This document shows positions 10,177 through 19,764 of a DNA stretch of 64,000 nt, in pieces. The notes under the pieces are model-generated. The model made no database searches. It worked only from the letters and a program-made list of their open reading frames with translations, and was not told the origin of the DNA. The DNA lies in contig NZ_BOLK01000005.1 in NCBI RefSeq assembly GCF_016861565.1, positions 1 to 64,000 of the forward strand, in the 5' to 3' direction. Both the position numbers and the translations under genes were made by a program. Source of the stretch: Secundilactobacillus yichangensis (GTDB lineage: Bacteria > Bacillota > Bacilli > Lactobacillales > Lactobacillaceae). Positions within the stretch are counted from its first letter, which is position 1. Each line of letters starts with the position of its first letter.

Positions 10177-11106
10177 ATGATAAAAAAGCACCGGAAAGTA
10201 TTATTGGTTGGTGATGGCGCCGTTGGGTCATCATTTGCTTTTTCACTTTTACAAAATTGCGGGATCGATGAATTGGTAATCGTTGACCTTCAAAAGGAAC
10301 ACGCTGAAGGTGATAGTCTTGATTTGGAAGATTTAACACCAATGATGATGCCAGCCCGAATCAGAACCGGCGAATATTCGGATGCTGCGGATGCAGACAT
10401 CGTGGTTCTGACTGCTGGTGTTCCGCGTAAGCCCGGCGAAACCCGTCTTGACCTTGTAAATAAAAACACTAAAATTTTGGAATCAATCGTGGCACCTGTT
10501 GTTGAAAGTGGGTTTAATGGCGTCTTCGTTGTTTCAGCTAACCCGGTTGATATTTTGACTGCTTTAACACAGCACATTTCTGGTTTTCCAAAGAACCGTG
10601 TGATTGGTACCGGTACTTCATTAGACAGTGCCCGTTTGCAGGTTGCACTTGGTAAGGAATTAGATGTTAGCACCAGTGACGTTGACGCTTACGTTTTAGG
10701 CGAACATGGTGACAGTTCCTTTGCTGCTTATAATGAAGCAACGGTTAGCGGCCAGCCATTATTAAGCTTGCCAAACGTTGACCTTGCCCGGTTAGCTCAA
10801 ATCGAGGACGACGTTAAGAAAAAGGGTGGCGCGATCATTAGTCGTAAGGGTGCAACTTTCTATGGCGTTGCCGTTAGTCTGATGAAGATTTGCCGTGCTA
10901 TTTTACTGGACGAAAACTTAGTGATGCCAATTTCAGCGCCGGTTAGCGGTCAATATGGTCTGGAAGACGGCTACATTGGGACACCTGCTGTTATTAACGG
11001 TGGCGGTATTCGCCAGGTCATCGAAGTGAGTTTGACTGACGAAGAGACAGAGAAGATGCAAGAATCAGCGCGTAAGATGAACGAAATTTTGCTAGCTGCT
11101 GAATAA
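10177..11106 (+). CDS. LDH/MDH-family 2-hydroxyacid dehydrogenase, Arg-type at the specificity position
   Basis: A 309-residue NAD-dependent lactate/malate dehydrogenase family enzyme. The Rossmann loop GDGAVGSS (residues 12-19), catalytic R90 in ETRLDL, D150 and R153 in SLDSAR and proton-relay H177 in GEHGDS are intact. In L-lactate dehydrogenases the active-site loop reads PQKPGE, with Gln contacting the substrate methyl side; here it is PRKPGE, with Arg (R84), the residue malate dehydrogenases use to bind the second carboxylate. The rest resembles bacterial L-LDH. It may therefore reduce oxaloacetate or another bulkier oxo-acid. It is transcribed alone, with a terminator after it, next to the citrate genes. 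GAAAGGAG precedes the ATG. Confidence 0.85.
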   Translation: MIKKHRKVLLVGDGAVGSSFAFSLLQNCGIDELVIVDLQKEHAEGDSLDLEDLTPMMMPARIRTGEYSDAADADIVVLTAGVPRKPGETRLDLVNKNTKILESIVAPVVESGFNGVFVVSANPVDILTALTQHISGFPKNRVIGTGTSLDSARLQVALGKELDVSTSDVDAYVLGEHGDSSFAAYNEATVSGQPLLSLPNVDLARLAQIEDDVKKKGGAIISRKGATFYGVAVSLMKICRAILLDENLVMPISAPVSGQYGLEDGYIGTPAVINGGGIRQVIEVSLTDEETEKMQESARKMNEILLAAE

Positions 11107-11130
11107 TTAAGTGATAAAATAAAATTAATT

Positions 11131-11170
11131 AAACGAGTTGGGTAGGCTAATGCTGACAGCTCGTTTTTTA
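11131..11170 (+). terminator. Terminator of the LDH/MDH-like gene
   Basis: AAACGAGTTG pairs with CAGCTCGTTT (one G-T pair), followed by TTTT; it ends just ahead of the next gene. Confidence 0.75.
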
Positions 11171-11184
11171 TTTGAGGTGAAAAA

Positions 11185-11967
11185 ATGGACTTTATTACAA
11201 GTGACCATGTTAAGCTTTCCTATACCGATGAAGGTGACGGTCAGCCGGTTTTACTGCTTGATGGGATTGGCAGTTACCGTGAAATCTGGCTACCCACGAA
11301 ACAGTTCTTGATTGAAGCCGGTTATCGGGTAATTAATTTAGATGCCAGGAATCAGGGTGCTTCACAGCGGACGCTGAAAGGGCGGCGAATCAGCCGGCAT
11401 GCGATCGACGTGCAGGAATTACTGGCACACCTGGAAGTAAACAATGTAATCGGGATTGGTAATTCCATGGGTGCCAGTACACTGTTTGCTTACGTATCGT
11501 TGTTCGGCACGCAGCAGTTCAGTGCTTTGGTCGATATTGACCAGAGCCCCAAGATGATCAGTGATGAGACGTGGCAGTATGGGTTCAAGGGGCTGACGTG
11601 GGAAACTTTCCCGGCAATGTTAAAATTCCCGTTGGGTTCAGGAACGGCCACACCAGTTTCCGAAGAGGTTCGTTCTAAGGTTCAGGTCGCTAGACAGGCA
11701 CATCCATACGATGCTGAAGAAAACTATGTCTGCTTAGTCGACCATGCCTTTCAAGATTGGCGTGATGTCCTCTTAGGCTTGCAGGTGCCACTGTTAGTGA
11801 TTGCCGGTGGAAAGTCGCCTTACTTTGACCCTAAATTTGCGGCAGCTACTGCGGGTTTGGTACCACAGGGGCAGTCACAAGTGATCAATCGTTCTGGTCA
11901 CATTGTGATGGCAGAACAGCCAGCTGCTTTTAATGACGCACTATCAGCGTTTTTGAAAGAACTATAA
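11185..11967 (+). CDS. Alpha/beta hydrolase
   Basis: A 260-residue alpha/beta-hydrolase-fold protein. The nucleophile elbow GNSMG is at about residues 92-96, the oxyanion-loop region near LLDGIGSYREIW at about 24-35, an acid is likely near VIAGGKSPYFD, and the catalytic His is in NRSGHIVMAEQP near the C-terminus. This fits an esterase, lipase or C-C hydrolase of unknown substrate. The ATG is preceded by TTGAGGTG. It has a strong shared terminator with the convergent citrate regulator gene. Confidence 0.85.
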   Translation: MDFITSDHVKLSYTDEGDGQPVLLLDGIGSYREIWLPTKQFLIEAGYRVINLDARNQGASQRTLKGRRISRHAIDVQELLAHLEVNNVIGIGNSMGASTLFAYVSLFGTQQFSALVDIDQSPKMISDETWQYGFKGLTWETFPAMLKFPLGSGTATPVSEEVRSKVQVARQAHPYDAEENYVCLVDHAFQDWRDVLLGLQVPLLVIAGGKSPYFDPKFAAATAGLVPQGQSQVINRSGHIVMAEQPAAFNDALSAFLKEL

Positions 11968-11970
11968 ATA

Positions 11971-12014
11971 AAAAAACGACTGATTTCCTAAACTGGGAAA
12001 TCAGTCGTTTTTTT
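11971..12014. terminator. Bidirectional terminator between convergent genes
   Basis: A long stem AAAACGACTGATTTCC with its complement and a 6-base loop, flanked by A- and T-runs, so it works for both the hydrolase and the citrate regulator. Confidence 0.9.
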
Positions 12015-12024
12015 ATTCAACAAC

Positions 12025-12975
12025 TTACGAGCGATCCATTTCAAGTAGGACTCTGTTTGCAACGGATTCATTGGTGACAAAGTCGGTGACTAAACCGCCA
12101 CGTAAAGCACCAAGCAGAGCCCGGCCCTTAAACTTACTCTTAACGATGGCCAGCCGGTGAGGGACTGTGAGAATGACATCTAGCGATGCTCCAAAGAGCT
12201 TATCGTGATCGGTATTTAGAATTCGGCCGTTAATATCGTATGGCCGACCATATAACATGCCTGCCACGTCATCCGGTTCGATATCTCCCAAGATCTCACT
12301 GCGGTGGTTGCGCCATAGCGGAATTGAATCAACTGAAGCTAGGGTGCCGATACCGGCAAAAAGCAGATCCATCTTGGCCATGGTAGTAAACGCGGAGATC
12401 AGCGCAGGTTCATCCTGAAGGGCAGCTCTGGTTGAATCGTTAAGAATGTAAAGCGGAGCTGGAATGGTTCGGAAACTGGCACCAAATTTGGTAGCAGCTT
12501 TTTGAACTAGCGGCGTTGCACCTAAGGTTGAATTATACTTTAGATTATCACCCATAAACTGCGTAAAAACGATGTCATCAAGAATTTCCGATTGAAAATG
12601 GTTAATGACGTTGGCAACTGTACCGCCCCAACCAACGCCGATAACCGAACTGCGGTGCAGCATATCCTGAATTTCTTCAGCAGCGAATTCAACAATGTTT
12701 TCGTAGTCTTCGTTAGTATTATCCGCATCTTTCAAGATAAAGGCATTTTGCAGGTCAAACTGTTTCTTAAACCGTGCCTCCATTTCCATATTACGGTCAA
12801 TGGGTGCGTTGATCGAGATTTTAACTAGGCCATTGGTCAGTGCATCGTCTAATGCTTTAGTGATCAAATAACGGCTGAGGTTATATTTCTTGGATATTTG
12901 CGAAATAGTGAGTTTAGATAGGTAGTAATCGCGAGCAATGTTAGCTAACTGCTCGCGGGATTTCATGTTATCCAA
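12025..12975 (-). CDS. citI: SorC-family regulator of citrate metabolism (CitI-like)
   Basis: A 316-residue SorC/DeoR-type regulator: N-terminal helix-turn-helix LTISQISKKYNLSRYLITKAL (about residues 22-42), followed by a sugar-binding-like effector domain (SVIGVGWGGTVANV, AGIGTLASVDS). It resembles CitI of Weissella, an activator that responds to citrate and drives divergent cit promoters. It is divergent from mae-citCDEFXG, which supports this role. The TTG at 12975 has AGGAGG with a 7-base spacer; the ATG three codons later is too far, so TTG is the likely start. Confidence 0.85.
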   Translation of the reverse strand: MDNMKSREQLANIARDYYLSKLTISQISKKYNLSRYLITKALDDALTNGLVKISINAPIDRNMEMEARFKKQFDLQNAFILKDADNTNEDYENIVEFAAEEIQDMLHRSSVIGVGWGGTVANVINHFQSEILDDIVFTQFMGDNLKYNSTLGATPLVQKAATKFGASFRTIPAPLYILNDSTRAALQDEPALISAFTTMAKMDLLFAGIGTLASVDSIPLWRNHRSEILGDIEPDDVAGMLYGRPYDINGRILNTDHDKLFGASLDVILTVPHRLAIVKSKFKGRALLGALRGGLVTDFVTNESVANRVLLEMDRS

Positions 12976-13050
12976 TGAGGTTCCTCCTATAAATGTGAAC
13001 TGCAGGTGTGACTAAACTACTATCAGTACCTGGATTGTCTTCTCTTCGAA

Positions 13051-13072
13051 AATGCTGAAACGGGTCAGCATT
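13051..13072. promoter_or_regulatory. Inverted repeat in the citI leader
   Basis: AATGCTGA-6-TCAGCATT, perfect 8-base arms, lies about 75 bases before the citI start in the 309-bp divergent gap. The rest of that gap is very AT-rich (about 13110-13210), as known for CitI operator regions. It may be an autoregulatory operator or an RNA hairpin in the citI leader. Confidence 0.45.
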
Positions 13073-13194
13073 AAACAAGTCTTTTGATTGCTTCCCTACT
13101 ATCATAGCATGATAATCTAAAAAACTCACTTTTTTAAATACTTTTGTCAGAACAAAAATATTTATTTTAAAAATATCAAAAATACAAAATATAT

Positions 13195-13223
13195 TTGAAA
13201 AAGTTAAAAAGACGGAGTAAACT
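13195..13223 (+). promoter_or_regulatory. Promoter of mae-citCDEFXG
   Basis: TTGAAA (13195-13200), 17 bases, TAAACT (13218-13223), preceded by an AT-rich tract suitable for an activator such as CitI. Confidence 0.5.
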
Positions 13224-13284
13224 AAAAGTGTAGAAAAAGCTTGATAATAAAATCACAAGTGTCTGTTTAGAAGGAGTGGTGCGA

Positions 13285-14466
13285 TTGACAGATAATAACG
13301 AAATTTTAAAAGTGCATGAGAATCATACGGGTGTCTTGGATATCCAGTCCGACTTAGGCGTACATAATAAAGCCGATTTAGGGAAAGCCTATACGCCTGG
13401 GGTAGCGGTGCTATCTAAGCTGATTGCAAAGCAGCCGGAGTTAAAAAATAAGTATACCGTAAGCGGTAAATTAATTGCTTTGGTCACGGATGGTTCGGCC
13501 GTTCTGGGCTTAGGTAATATTGGCCCTGCCGGCGGGTTACCAGTTATTGAAGGTAAAGCCTTACTATACAAGGACTTGGCGGGGATCAACGCCATTCCCA
13601 TTGCCGTAAATCAGGTGTCACCTGAAGAAATCGTTAAAACGGTTCAAAACATCTCGCAGTCTTTTGCCGGGATTCATTTGGAAGATATTGCGGCACCGAA
13701 GTGTTTTGAAATTGAAGAAGCTTTGAGTAAGTCACTGAATATTCCAGTTTATCATGATGACCAAGAAGGGACTGCCATTGTCGTTCTAGCCGGATTGATC
13801 AATGCCGCTAAGGTGGTTGGCAAAGAACTGACGAGCATGCGCGTTGTGATCAACGGTATCGGTGCTTCGGGATTGGCGACTGCAAAATTGCTTTACGCAG
13901 CGGGTATCAAAAACCTGACGCTGGTCGATGTCTATGGCGTTGTTACACCAAATGACTTGCGCTATAACCGTTACCAACGTAAATTTGCTGCCAAAATTAA
14001 CAGCAGTGATGATCAAAAGGACCTGAAGCTCACCGATGTCATGGATGACCAAGATGTCTTTATTGGCCTTTCTGATCAGCATTTGCTGTCAGGGCACGAC
14101 GTTCAGCGGATGGCTAACGACCCGATCGTTTTTGCGTTAGCAAACCCGGTTCCAGAAATTGAACCAGAAGAAGCCGCTAAGGCGGGTGCCAAGGTGATTG
14201 CTACTGGCTCCAGCCAGCATCCTAACCAAGTCAATAACATTTTGGCGTTCCCCGGTTTGTTCAAGGGTCTATTAGCCAGTGGGATCACTCACGTTGATTC
14301 AAACCTTCAGCTAGTTGTTGCTAAAGCACTGGCTAGTGTCGTTGAAACACCCACTGCTGAAGAGGTCGTTCCCGGTGTATTTAATGATCAAGTGGTAGCG
14401 ACTGTCAGTAAATCAGTTGAAGATTACGCCGATGATCAGAAGAAAGAATTGATTACGGAGGCCTGA
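13285..14466 (+). CDS. mae: NAD-dependent malic enzyme-like oxaloacetate/malate decarboxylase
   Basis: A 393-residue malic enzyme of the short bacterial type. Homologues located with citrate-lyase genes (CitM/Mae) decarboxylate oxaloacetate or malate to pyruvate. The N-terminal YTPGVAVLSK with the active-site Tyr, LVTDGSAVLGLGNIGP, the metal-binding EDIAAPKCF and HDDQEGTA, and the NAD loop INGIGASGLAT are present in order. The TTG at 13285 has AAGGAG eight bases upstream; in-frame GTG codons overlap that Shine-Dalgarno sequence and are rejected. First gene of the citrate operon; citC starts one base after the stop. Confidence 0.92.
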   Translation: MTDNNEILKVHENHTGVLDIQSDLGVHNKADLGKAYTPGVAVLSKLIAKQPELKNKYTVSGKLIALVTDGSAVLGLGNIGPAGGLPVIEGKALLYKDLAGINAIPIAVNQVSPEEIVKTVQNISQSFAGIHLEDIAAPKCFEIEEALSKSLNIPVYHDDQEGTAIVVLAGLINAAKVVGKELTSMRVVINGIGASGLATAKLLYAAGIKNLTLVDVYGVVTPNDLRYNRYQRKFAAKINSSDDQKDLKLTDVMDDQDVFIGLSDQHLLSGHDVQRMANDPIVFALANPVPEIEPEEAAKAGAKVIATGSSQHPNQVNNILAFPGLFKGLLASGITHVDSNLQLVVAKALASVVETPTAEEVVPGVFNDQVVATVSKSVEDYADDQKKELITEA

Positions 14467-14467
14467 T

Positions 14468-15532
14468 ATGGACAACCAAATTGTCGATTTATACCTGAGC
14501 AACCCTAAGGTGAAAAAGGACTGGCAAGACTTTTTGACCAGTCTGAATATCACCAACTTTTCGGCCAATGAAGTTGACCAAATCGATTACACCATCGGTA
14601 TTTATAACGGTGATGATTTGGTGGCTACGGGGTCCGTTGCTGGTAACGTGCTCAAATATATCGGGGTTTGCAATAAGGGCGTGACTACCGGCTCCCGTTT
14701 CAACGCCATTGTTTCGGAGCTGGTCAACCGTCAGTTTGCCAACCACGTTTATCATCTGTTTGTGTTTACTAAACTCAAGTACAGCGATAGCTTTCAGCAT
14801 ATTGGCTTCAGCGAGCTGGTGCATTCAGACGAGGCAGCGTTCTTAGAAACCGGCAGTCCGGATGTTCACGACTTTCTGGCTGAGATTCCCCGCGTCGATA
14901 ATCAAGACGATAAACAAGTCGCCGGAATCGTCATGAACGCGAACCCGTTTACACTGGGTCATAGGTATCTGGTGGAACGGGCTGCGAAACAAAACGATCT
15001 AGTTTACGTTTTCGTGGTGAATACGGATGCGTCATTGTTTAGTACCGCAGAACGGTTCCAGTTAGTGAAGGATGGTACGGCTGATTTAGATAACGTGATC
15101 GTTGTTAACGGCGGTGACTACATGGTCAGCTACGTCACGTTCCCAGCCTACTTCTTAGCGTCACCGGATCACGCTGTGACATATCAGACAACGTTAGATG
15201 CCCGCATCTTTCGGAACGTCATCGCTCCGGCTTTGAATATCAAGGTCCGCTACGTTGGTTCTGAACCGTTATCGCGGACAACCAATATTTACAACGAAGT
15301 GCTGACACGAGAATTACCGCCGGCAGTTGAGGTGAAGGTGATTGATCGTCATCAGACACTTACTGGTGATCAGCAAGTGATCACCGCAACACAAGTTAGA
15401 CAGTTCATCAAAAATGGTGAGACAAGCAGTTTAACGGCATTTGTGCCGGAAACGACGGCTCGCTTTATCCAAAATCATTTAACAACCCTACAAAAACGGA
15501 TTCAGGAAGGAATGAACATTGATGGAAATTAA
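14468..15532 (+). CDS. citC: [Citrate (pro-3S)-lyase] ligase
   Basis: A 354-residue citrate lyase ligase that acetylates the thiol of the citrate-lyase prosthetic group with acetate and ATP, turning the lyase on. It has an N-terminal GNAT-like part (to about residue 140) and a nucleotidyltransferase domain whose motif is [16 protein letters not shown] (about 158-173) and ends with a [10 protein letters not shown] region of the same fold. The start is directly after the mae stop, with GGAGG in the mae 3' end. It overlaps citD. Confidence 0.95.
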   Translation: MDNQIVDLYLSNPKVKKDWQDFLTSLNITNFSANEVDQIDYTIGIYNGDDLVATGSVAGNVLKYIGVCNKGVTTGSRFNAIVSELVNRQFANHVYHLFVFTKLKYSDSFQHIGFSELVHSDEAAFLETGSPDVHDFLAEIPRVDNQDDKQVAGIVMNANPFTLGHRYLVERAAKQNDLVYVFVVNTDASLFSTAERFQLVKDGTADLDNVIVVNGGDYMVSYVTFPAYFLASPDHAVTYQTTLDARIFRNVIAPALNIKVRYVGSEPLSRTTNIYNEVLTRELPPAVEVKVIDRHQTLTGDQQVITATQVRQFIKNGETSSLTAFVPETTARFIQNHLTTLQKRIQEGMNIDGN

Positions 15533-15815
15533 AGAAACAGCTGTTGCTGGAACTTTAGAATCATCAGATATTCAAATTATGATCTCTAAAGCAACCGATG
15601 GCATTCAAATTGATTTACAGTCCGATGTGGAAAAACAATTCGGCGATCAGATTCGTCAGGTCATTACAACAACGCTTAATCACTTAGGCATTAACGCAGC
15701 TAAGGTAAAAGCGGTAGACAAAGGTGCGCTTGACTGTGTGATCAAGGCCCGTACGATTGCGGCAGCGCAACGTGCTAGCCAGACCACCAATCAACCAGCA
15801 TGGGAGGTATTATAA
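15522..15815 (+). CDS. citD: Citrate lyase acyl carrier protein (gamma subunit)
   Basis: A 97-residue acyl carrier subunit of citrate lyase that carries the phosphoribosyl-dephospho-CoA prosthetic group. The AGTLESSD motif places the attachment serine at residue 14, the same position as in known CitD proteins, when translation starts at the ATG 15522; a TTG one codon earlier is an alternative. It overlaps the 3' end of citC by 11 bases, indicating coupled translation. Confidence 0.95.
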   Translation: MEIKETAVAGTLESSDIQIMISKATDGIQIDLQSDVEKQFGDQIRQVITTTLNHLGINAAKVKAVDKGALDCVIKARTIAAAQRASQTTNQPAWEVL

Positions 15816-15816
15816 A

Positions 15817-16731
15817 ATGGCTGAAAATGAAGAACGTTTACGTCGGACAATGATGTTTGTTCCGGGTAATAACCCAGCAATGGTGAAGGATGCCGGTATC
15901 TATGGCGCCGACTCAATCATGTTTGACCTTGAAGATTCCGTTTCACTGTCAGAAAAGGATGCTGCTCGTGTATTGGTATACGAAGCACTCCAAACCCAAG
16001 ACTACGGCAACGCAGAATTAGTTGTCCGGGTCAACGGTCAAGATACTGAATTTTATGCTAACGACGTTAAAGCAATGGTTAAAGCCGGCATCGACGTTAT
16101 CCGTTTGCCAAAAGCTGAATCACCAGAAATGGTGCAACAACTTGAGGCTGACATCTTAGCTGCCGAAAAGGAATTTGGCAGAGAAGAGGGTTCAACTCAT
16201 CTGATGGCTGCCATTGAAAGTGCCAAGGGTGTGTTGAACGCACCGCAAATCGCCGCAGCTTCAGACCGGATGATTGGGATTGCTTTGTCAGCTGAAGATT
16301 ACACCACTGATATGAAGACCCACCGTTATCCAGATGGCGCCGAACTTGAATTCGCCCGTAACATGGTGCTTCATGCTGCCCGTGCGGCAGGTGTTGCCGC
16401 CTTTGATACCGTCTTTACCAACATGGACGACACTGAAGGCTTCTACCGCGAAACAGAATACATTCACCAACTTGGTTTCGACGGCAAGTCACTGGTTAAC
16501 CCCCGTCAAATCGAAATGGTTAACAAAGTTTACGAACCAACTGAAAAGGAAATTCTCAACGCCAAGAACGTTATTAACGCCATTGAAGAAGCCCGCCTTA
16601 AGGGTTCAGGTGTGATTTCTATGAACGGTCAAATGGTCGATCGGCCAGTTGTTTTACGTGCGCAACGTGTAATGCGGCTTGCTAAGGCTTCCAACCTAGT
16701 TGATGAGGAGGGTAATTACATTGAAAAATAG
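15817..16731 (+). CDS. citE: Citrate lyase beta subunit (citryl-CoA lyase)
   Basis: A 304-residue HpcH/HpaI-family citryl-ACP lyase that cleaves citryl-ACP to acetyl-ACP and oxaloacetate. [25 protein letters not shown] (metal and substrate binding), VRVNG and [10 protein letters not shown] are characteristic. The upstream extension of the frame into citD is rejected because GGGAGG lies nine bases before ATG 15817. It overlaps citF by 11 bases. Confidence 0.96.
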   Translation: MAENEERLRRTMMFVPGNNPAMVKDAGIYGADSIMFDLEDSVSLSEKDAARVLVYEALQTQDYGNAELVVRVNGQDTEFYANDVKAMVKAGIDVIRLPKAESPEMVQQLEADILAAEKEFGREEGSTHLMAAIESAKGVLNAPQIAAASDRMIGIALSAEDYTTDMKTHRYPDGAELEFARNMVLHAARAAGVAAFDTVFTNMDDTEGFYRETEYIHQLGFDGKSLVNPRQIEMVNKVYEPTEKEILNAKNVINAIEEARLKGSGVISMNGQMVDRPVVLRAQRVMRLAKASNLVDEEGNYIEK

Positions 16732-18259
16732 TGTTAATCGCGACTTACCAGAAGATGTTATGAAGGATTTGAACTACCAACCATTCGAATCCACTGAAAT
16801 TGGTCATCCAGAGATTCAACGGGTTGCGCCTAAAGTGCACGTTTCAACCGGTGACGATAAGGTTGTTACCTCGATCAAGCAAGTCATCAAAGATACTTTA
16901 AAGGATGGTATGACCATTTCTTTCCATCACCACTTCCGAAACGGTGACTTTGTATTCAATATGGTGATGCGTGAAATTATTGATGCTGGTTACAAGGACT
17001 TGACCTTGGCACCATCATCATTGACTGGTGTGATGAACGACATGGTGATTGAAGCTATCAAAGCTGGTACCATCACCAACATCACCAGTTCTGGTATGCG
17101 TGGCTCATTGGGTGACTTCGTGTCACACGGTGGTTTAAAGAACCCAGTGATCTTCCGTTCACACGGTAACCGTGCCCGGGCAATCGAACACGGCGACATT
17201 AAGATTGACGTTGCCTTCTTGGGTGTTCCTAATGCGGATGCACTTGGTAACGCCAACGGGATGGATGGCGACGCCGTCTTCGGTTCATTGGGTTATGCTT
17301 TAATGGATGCCCAATACGCCGACAAAGTCGTTTTATTGACTGATAACATTGTGAGTTATCCAAACACACCAGCTTCAATCAAGCAGACTCAAGTGGATTA
17401 CGTGGTGAAAGTTGATAAGGTTGGGGATCCTGATAAGATTGGTTCTGGCGCTACCCGTTTCACGAAGGACCCTAAGGAATTAAAAATTGCCTCAACGGTT
17501 AACGATGTCATCGTTAACTCACCTTACTTCAAGGACGGCTTCTCATTCCAAACTGGTTCCGGCGGTGCAGCGTTAGCCGTTACCCGTTACCTGCGTCAAG
17601 CCATGATCGATAATAAGATCAAAGCCTCATTTGCTCTGGGTGGGATTACCAAGCCAACCACTGACTTATTGAAGGAAGGCTTAATCGATAAAATCATGGA
17701 CGTTCAAGACTTTGACAAGGGTGCTGCTGAATCAATGCACACCAGCGCCAACCAACAAGAAATTGACGCGTCATGGTACGCTGATCCTGATAACAAGGGT
17801 GCCATGGTTGACCAATTGGACGTAGTTATTCTGAGTGCCTTAGAAATTGACACGAAGTTCAACGTGAACGTGATGTCAGGTTCCGACGGTGTGATCCGTG
17901 GCGCCATTGGTGGTCACCAAGATGCCGCAACGGCTAAGCTGACCATCATTTCCGCACCATTAGTTCGTGGCCGGATTGCAACGGTTGTGCCAGACGTCAC
18001 CACTGTTGTTACCCCAGGTGATTCCGTTGACGTTTTGGTTACTGAATATGGGATTGCAATCAACCCCAAGCGCAAAGACCTTCAAAAAGCACTTGGCAAC
18101 TTGCCTGGTGTGCCAGTTTACAAGATTGAAGACCTCCAAAAGTTGGCTGAACAAAAAGTGGGTAAGCCAAAGCCGCTTGAATTCACTGATCGGACCGTTG
18201 CCATGATCGAATACCGTGATGGTTCAATTATTGACACGATCAAGGAAGTTAAGGACTAA
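16721..18259 (+). CDS. citF: Citrate lyase alpha subunit (citrate:acetyl-ACP transferase)
   Basis: A 512-residue citrate lyase alpha subunit that exchanges acetyl for citryl on the acyl carrier protein. The N-terminal [16 protein letters not shown] region, [22 protein letters not shown] and the coenzyme-A transferase segment [17 protein letters not shown] are typical. TTG 16721 is preceded by GAGGAGG at nine bases; the longer frame would begin inside that Shine-Dalgarno sequence. The length matches the family. Confidence 0.96.
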   Translation: MKNSVNRDLPEDVMKDLNYQPFESTEIGHPEIQRVAPKVHVSTGDDKVVTSIKQVIKDTLKDGMTISFHHHFRNGDFVFNMVMREIIDAGYKDLTLAPSSLTGVMNDMVIEAIKAGTITNITSSGMRGSLGDFVSHGGLKNPVIFRSHGNRARAIEHGDIKIDVAFLGVPNADALGNANGMDGDAVFGSLGYALMDAQYADKVVLLTDNIVSYPNTPASIKQTQVDYVVKVDKVGDPDKIGSGATRFTKDPKELKIASTVNDVIVNSPYFKDGFSFQTGSGGAALAVTRYLRQAMIDNKIKASFALGGITKPTTDLLKEGLIDKIMDVQDFDKGAAESMHTSANQQEIDASWYADPDNKGAMVDQLDVVILSALEIDTKFNVNVMSGSDGVIRGAIGGHQDAATAKLTIISAPLVRGRIATVVPDVTTVVTPGDSVDVLVTEYGIAINPKRKDLQKALGNLPGVPVYKIEDLQKLAEQKVGKPKPLEFTDRTVAMIEYRDGSIIDTIKEVKD

Positions 18260-18286
18260 ATTTAGATTTAAGAAAGGACTGAGTTG

Positions 18287-18841
18287 ATGACCGCCATTTT
18301 TCAAACTGGTCAGCCGCAAGAAATCACTGATGTGCTTGAAAATCGTGATGCGCGGGTGGCACTGCAGCAACAATTGCTGAAGCATTATCCAAACGAAACG
18401 CTGATTGCCATTAAACTGAATATTCCTGGGCCAATTAAGAACAACGCGCAGATTAAGCAGCTTTTTACTGCCGGTATGCAACGTTTTTACGACCAGTTGA
18501 AGGCGCAGACTCGGCACTTTCAAACGGTAACGCAGTGGGATAAACTAACAGGTAATGAGCTGTTCATAACCATTGAACTAGACCCTACAACTGTGAAACG
18601 GTTAGCCGTTAATTTCGAAGACCACGACCATCTTGGCCGGCTGTTCGATGTTGACGTGCTGCACGCTGGTGGTGAGCGGGCACTGTCCCGTTCCGACTTT
18701 GATTTGCCGGTACGTAAATGTCTGATCTGCAATCGTGAAGCTAAGGATTGCGCCCGTTCCAGACGTCATTCTGTAGCGGAATTACAAGCTCGAATCAGTG
18801 AAATTTACACCGCTGAATTTGAGCCTGCAGGAGGACGTTAG
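18287..18841 (+). CDS. citX: Holo-citrate lyase ACP synthase (phosphoribosyl-dephospho-CoA transferase)
   Basis: A 184-residue CitX that transfers the 2'-(5''-triphosphoribosyl)-3'-dephospho-CoA precursor to the CitD serine. The C-terminal motif LPVRKCLICNREAKDCARS followed by RRH is the CitX hallmark. ATG 18287 with AAAGGA eight bases upstream is preferred over the TTG just before it. It is followed after two bases by citG; in many species citX and citG are fused, here they are separate. Confidence 0.93.
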   Translation: MTAIFQTGQPQEITDVLENRDARVALQQQLLKHYPNETLIAIKLNIPGPIKNNAQIKQLFTAGMQRFYDQLKAQTRHFQTVTQWDKLTGNELFITIELDPTTVKRLAVNFEDHDHLGRLFDVDVLHAGGERALSRSDFDLPVRKCLICNREAKDCARSRRHSVAELQARISEIYTAEFEPAGGR

Positions 18842-18843
18842 AC

Positions 18844-19692
18844 ATGAATGAAACTGAAAAGGATGCGCTGGTTGGCGATGCTTTACGTGCGTTGCTTTAC
18901 GAAGTTAGCGTGAATCCTAAGCCAGGATTGGTTGATCCCGTTTCCAGCGGTCCGCATCCGGATATGGACGTTTTTACCTTTATTGACAGCACTATGAGTT
19001 TACGGCAGTACTTTAACCGTTGCGTTGAACACGGTGCTGGTTTCCATGGTGATGATCTGAGAGCGTTGTTCTTAGCCATTCGGCCTGCTGGCGTCGAAGC
19101 TGAACGGGCGATGTTTGGGGCAACTCAAGGTGTTAATACGCATAAGGGTGCCATCTTCTCACTGGGAATTTTGGTCACAGCGGATGCCTATCGTGCTGAT
19201 CATAGCGAACTTTCGTTACAGAAAATCGTTCAATTAATGCTGAAAGATCTGACAGTTAATGATTTTAAAGGGCTAGCTGATAAGTCACCTGAATCGTTAA
19301 CGGCCGGTGAAAAAGAGTATTTAGCTTATGGTATTAAAGGCATCCGTGGTGAAGCTGAGGCCGGTTTCCCAACGGTATTCGATGTTGCTCTGCCAGCTTT
19401 AAAAAAGCACCAGGGAACCAAGAACCAGCGCCTGCTGGATACGTTGATGACAATTGTTGGCAACAGCGTAGACACTAATTTAGTGAAACGTGCCCAAACT
19501 AACGATATCGTTGACTGGGCGCACCAGCAGTCCAAACGTTACTTCGCTCTAGGCGGCAGCCGAACAGCACAGGGAATGGCATTTCTTAATGAATTAAACA
19601 ATATTTTTACCGAGCGTAACCTGAGTTTGGGCGGATCAGCGGATCTACTGATTTTGACCATTTTTCTAGGCTTGCGTGAGGGCATTATTTAG
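18844..19692 (+). CDS. citG: Triphosphoribosyl-dephospho-CoA synthase
   Basis: A 282-residue CitG that makes the citrate-lyase prosthetic-group precursor from ATP and dephospho-CoA. Recognisable segments are EVSVNPKPGLVDPVSSGPH with D in HPDMDVFTF, GVNTHKGAIFSLG and the C-terminal GGSADLL. Last gene of the citrate operon, closed by a strong terminator. No transporter gene follows, unlike citMCDEFGRP-type clusters. Confidence 0.95.
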   Translation: MNETEKDALVGDALRALLYEVSVNPKPGLVDPVSSGPHPDMDVFTFIDSTMSLRQYFNRCVEHGAGFHGDDLRALFLAIRPAGVEAERAMFGATQGVNTHKGAIFSLGILVTADAYRADHSELSLQKIVQLMLKDLTVNDFKGLADKSPESLTAGEKEYLAYGIKGIRGEAEAGFPTVFDVALPALKKHQGTKNQRLLDTLMTIVGNSVDTNLVKRAQTNDIVDWAHQQSKRYFALGGSRTAQGMAFLNELNNIFTERNLSLGGSADLLILTIFLGLREGII

Positions 19693-19708
19693 AACTTAAG
19701 ACTAGATA

Positions 19709-19746
19709 GTAAAAGCGGATATCCATCTGGGATATCCGCTTTTTAC
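19709..19746. terminator. Terminator of the citrate operon
   Basis: Perfect AAAAGCGGATATCC stem with a 5-base loop and T-run; its symmetric A-run lets it also serve the convergent nucleoside hydrolase gene. Confidence 0.9.
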
Positions 19747-19764
19747 TGTTCTGGTATTATTGAG

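Noticed and set aside
15757-15816. Extended start of citE inside citD
   Set aside because: The extension is simply citD read in another frame; GGGAGG precedes ATG 15817.
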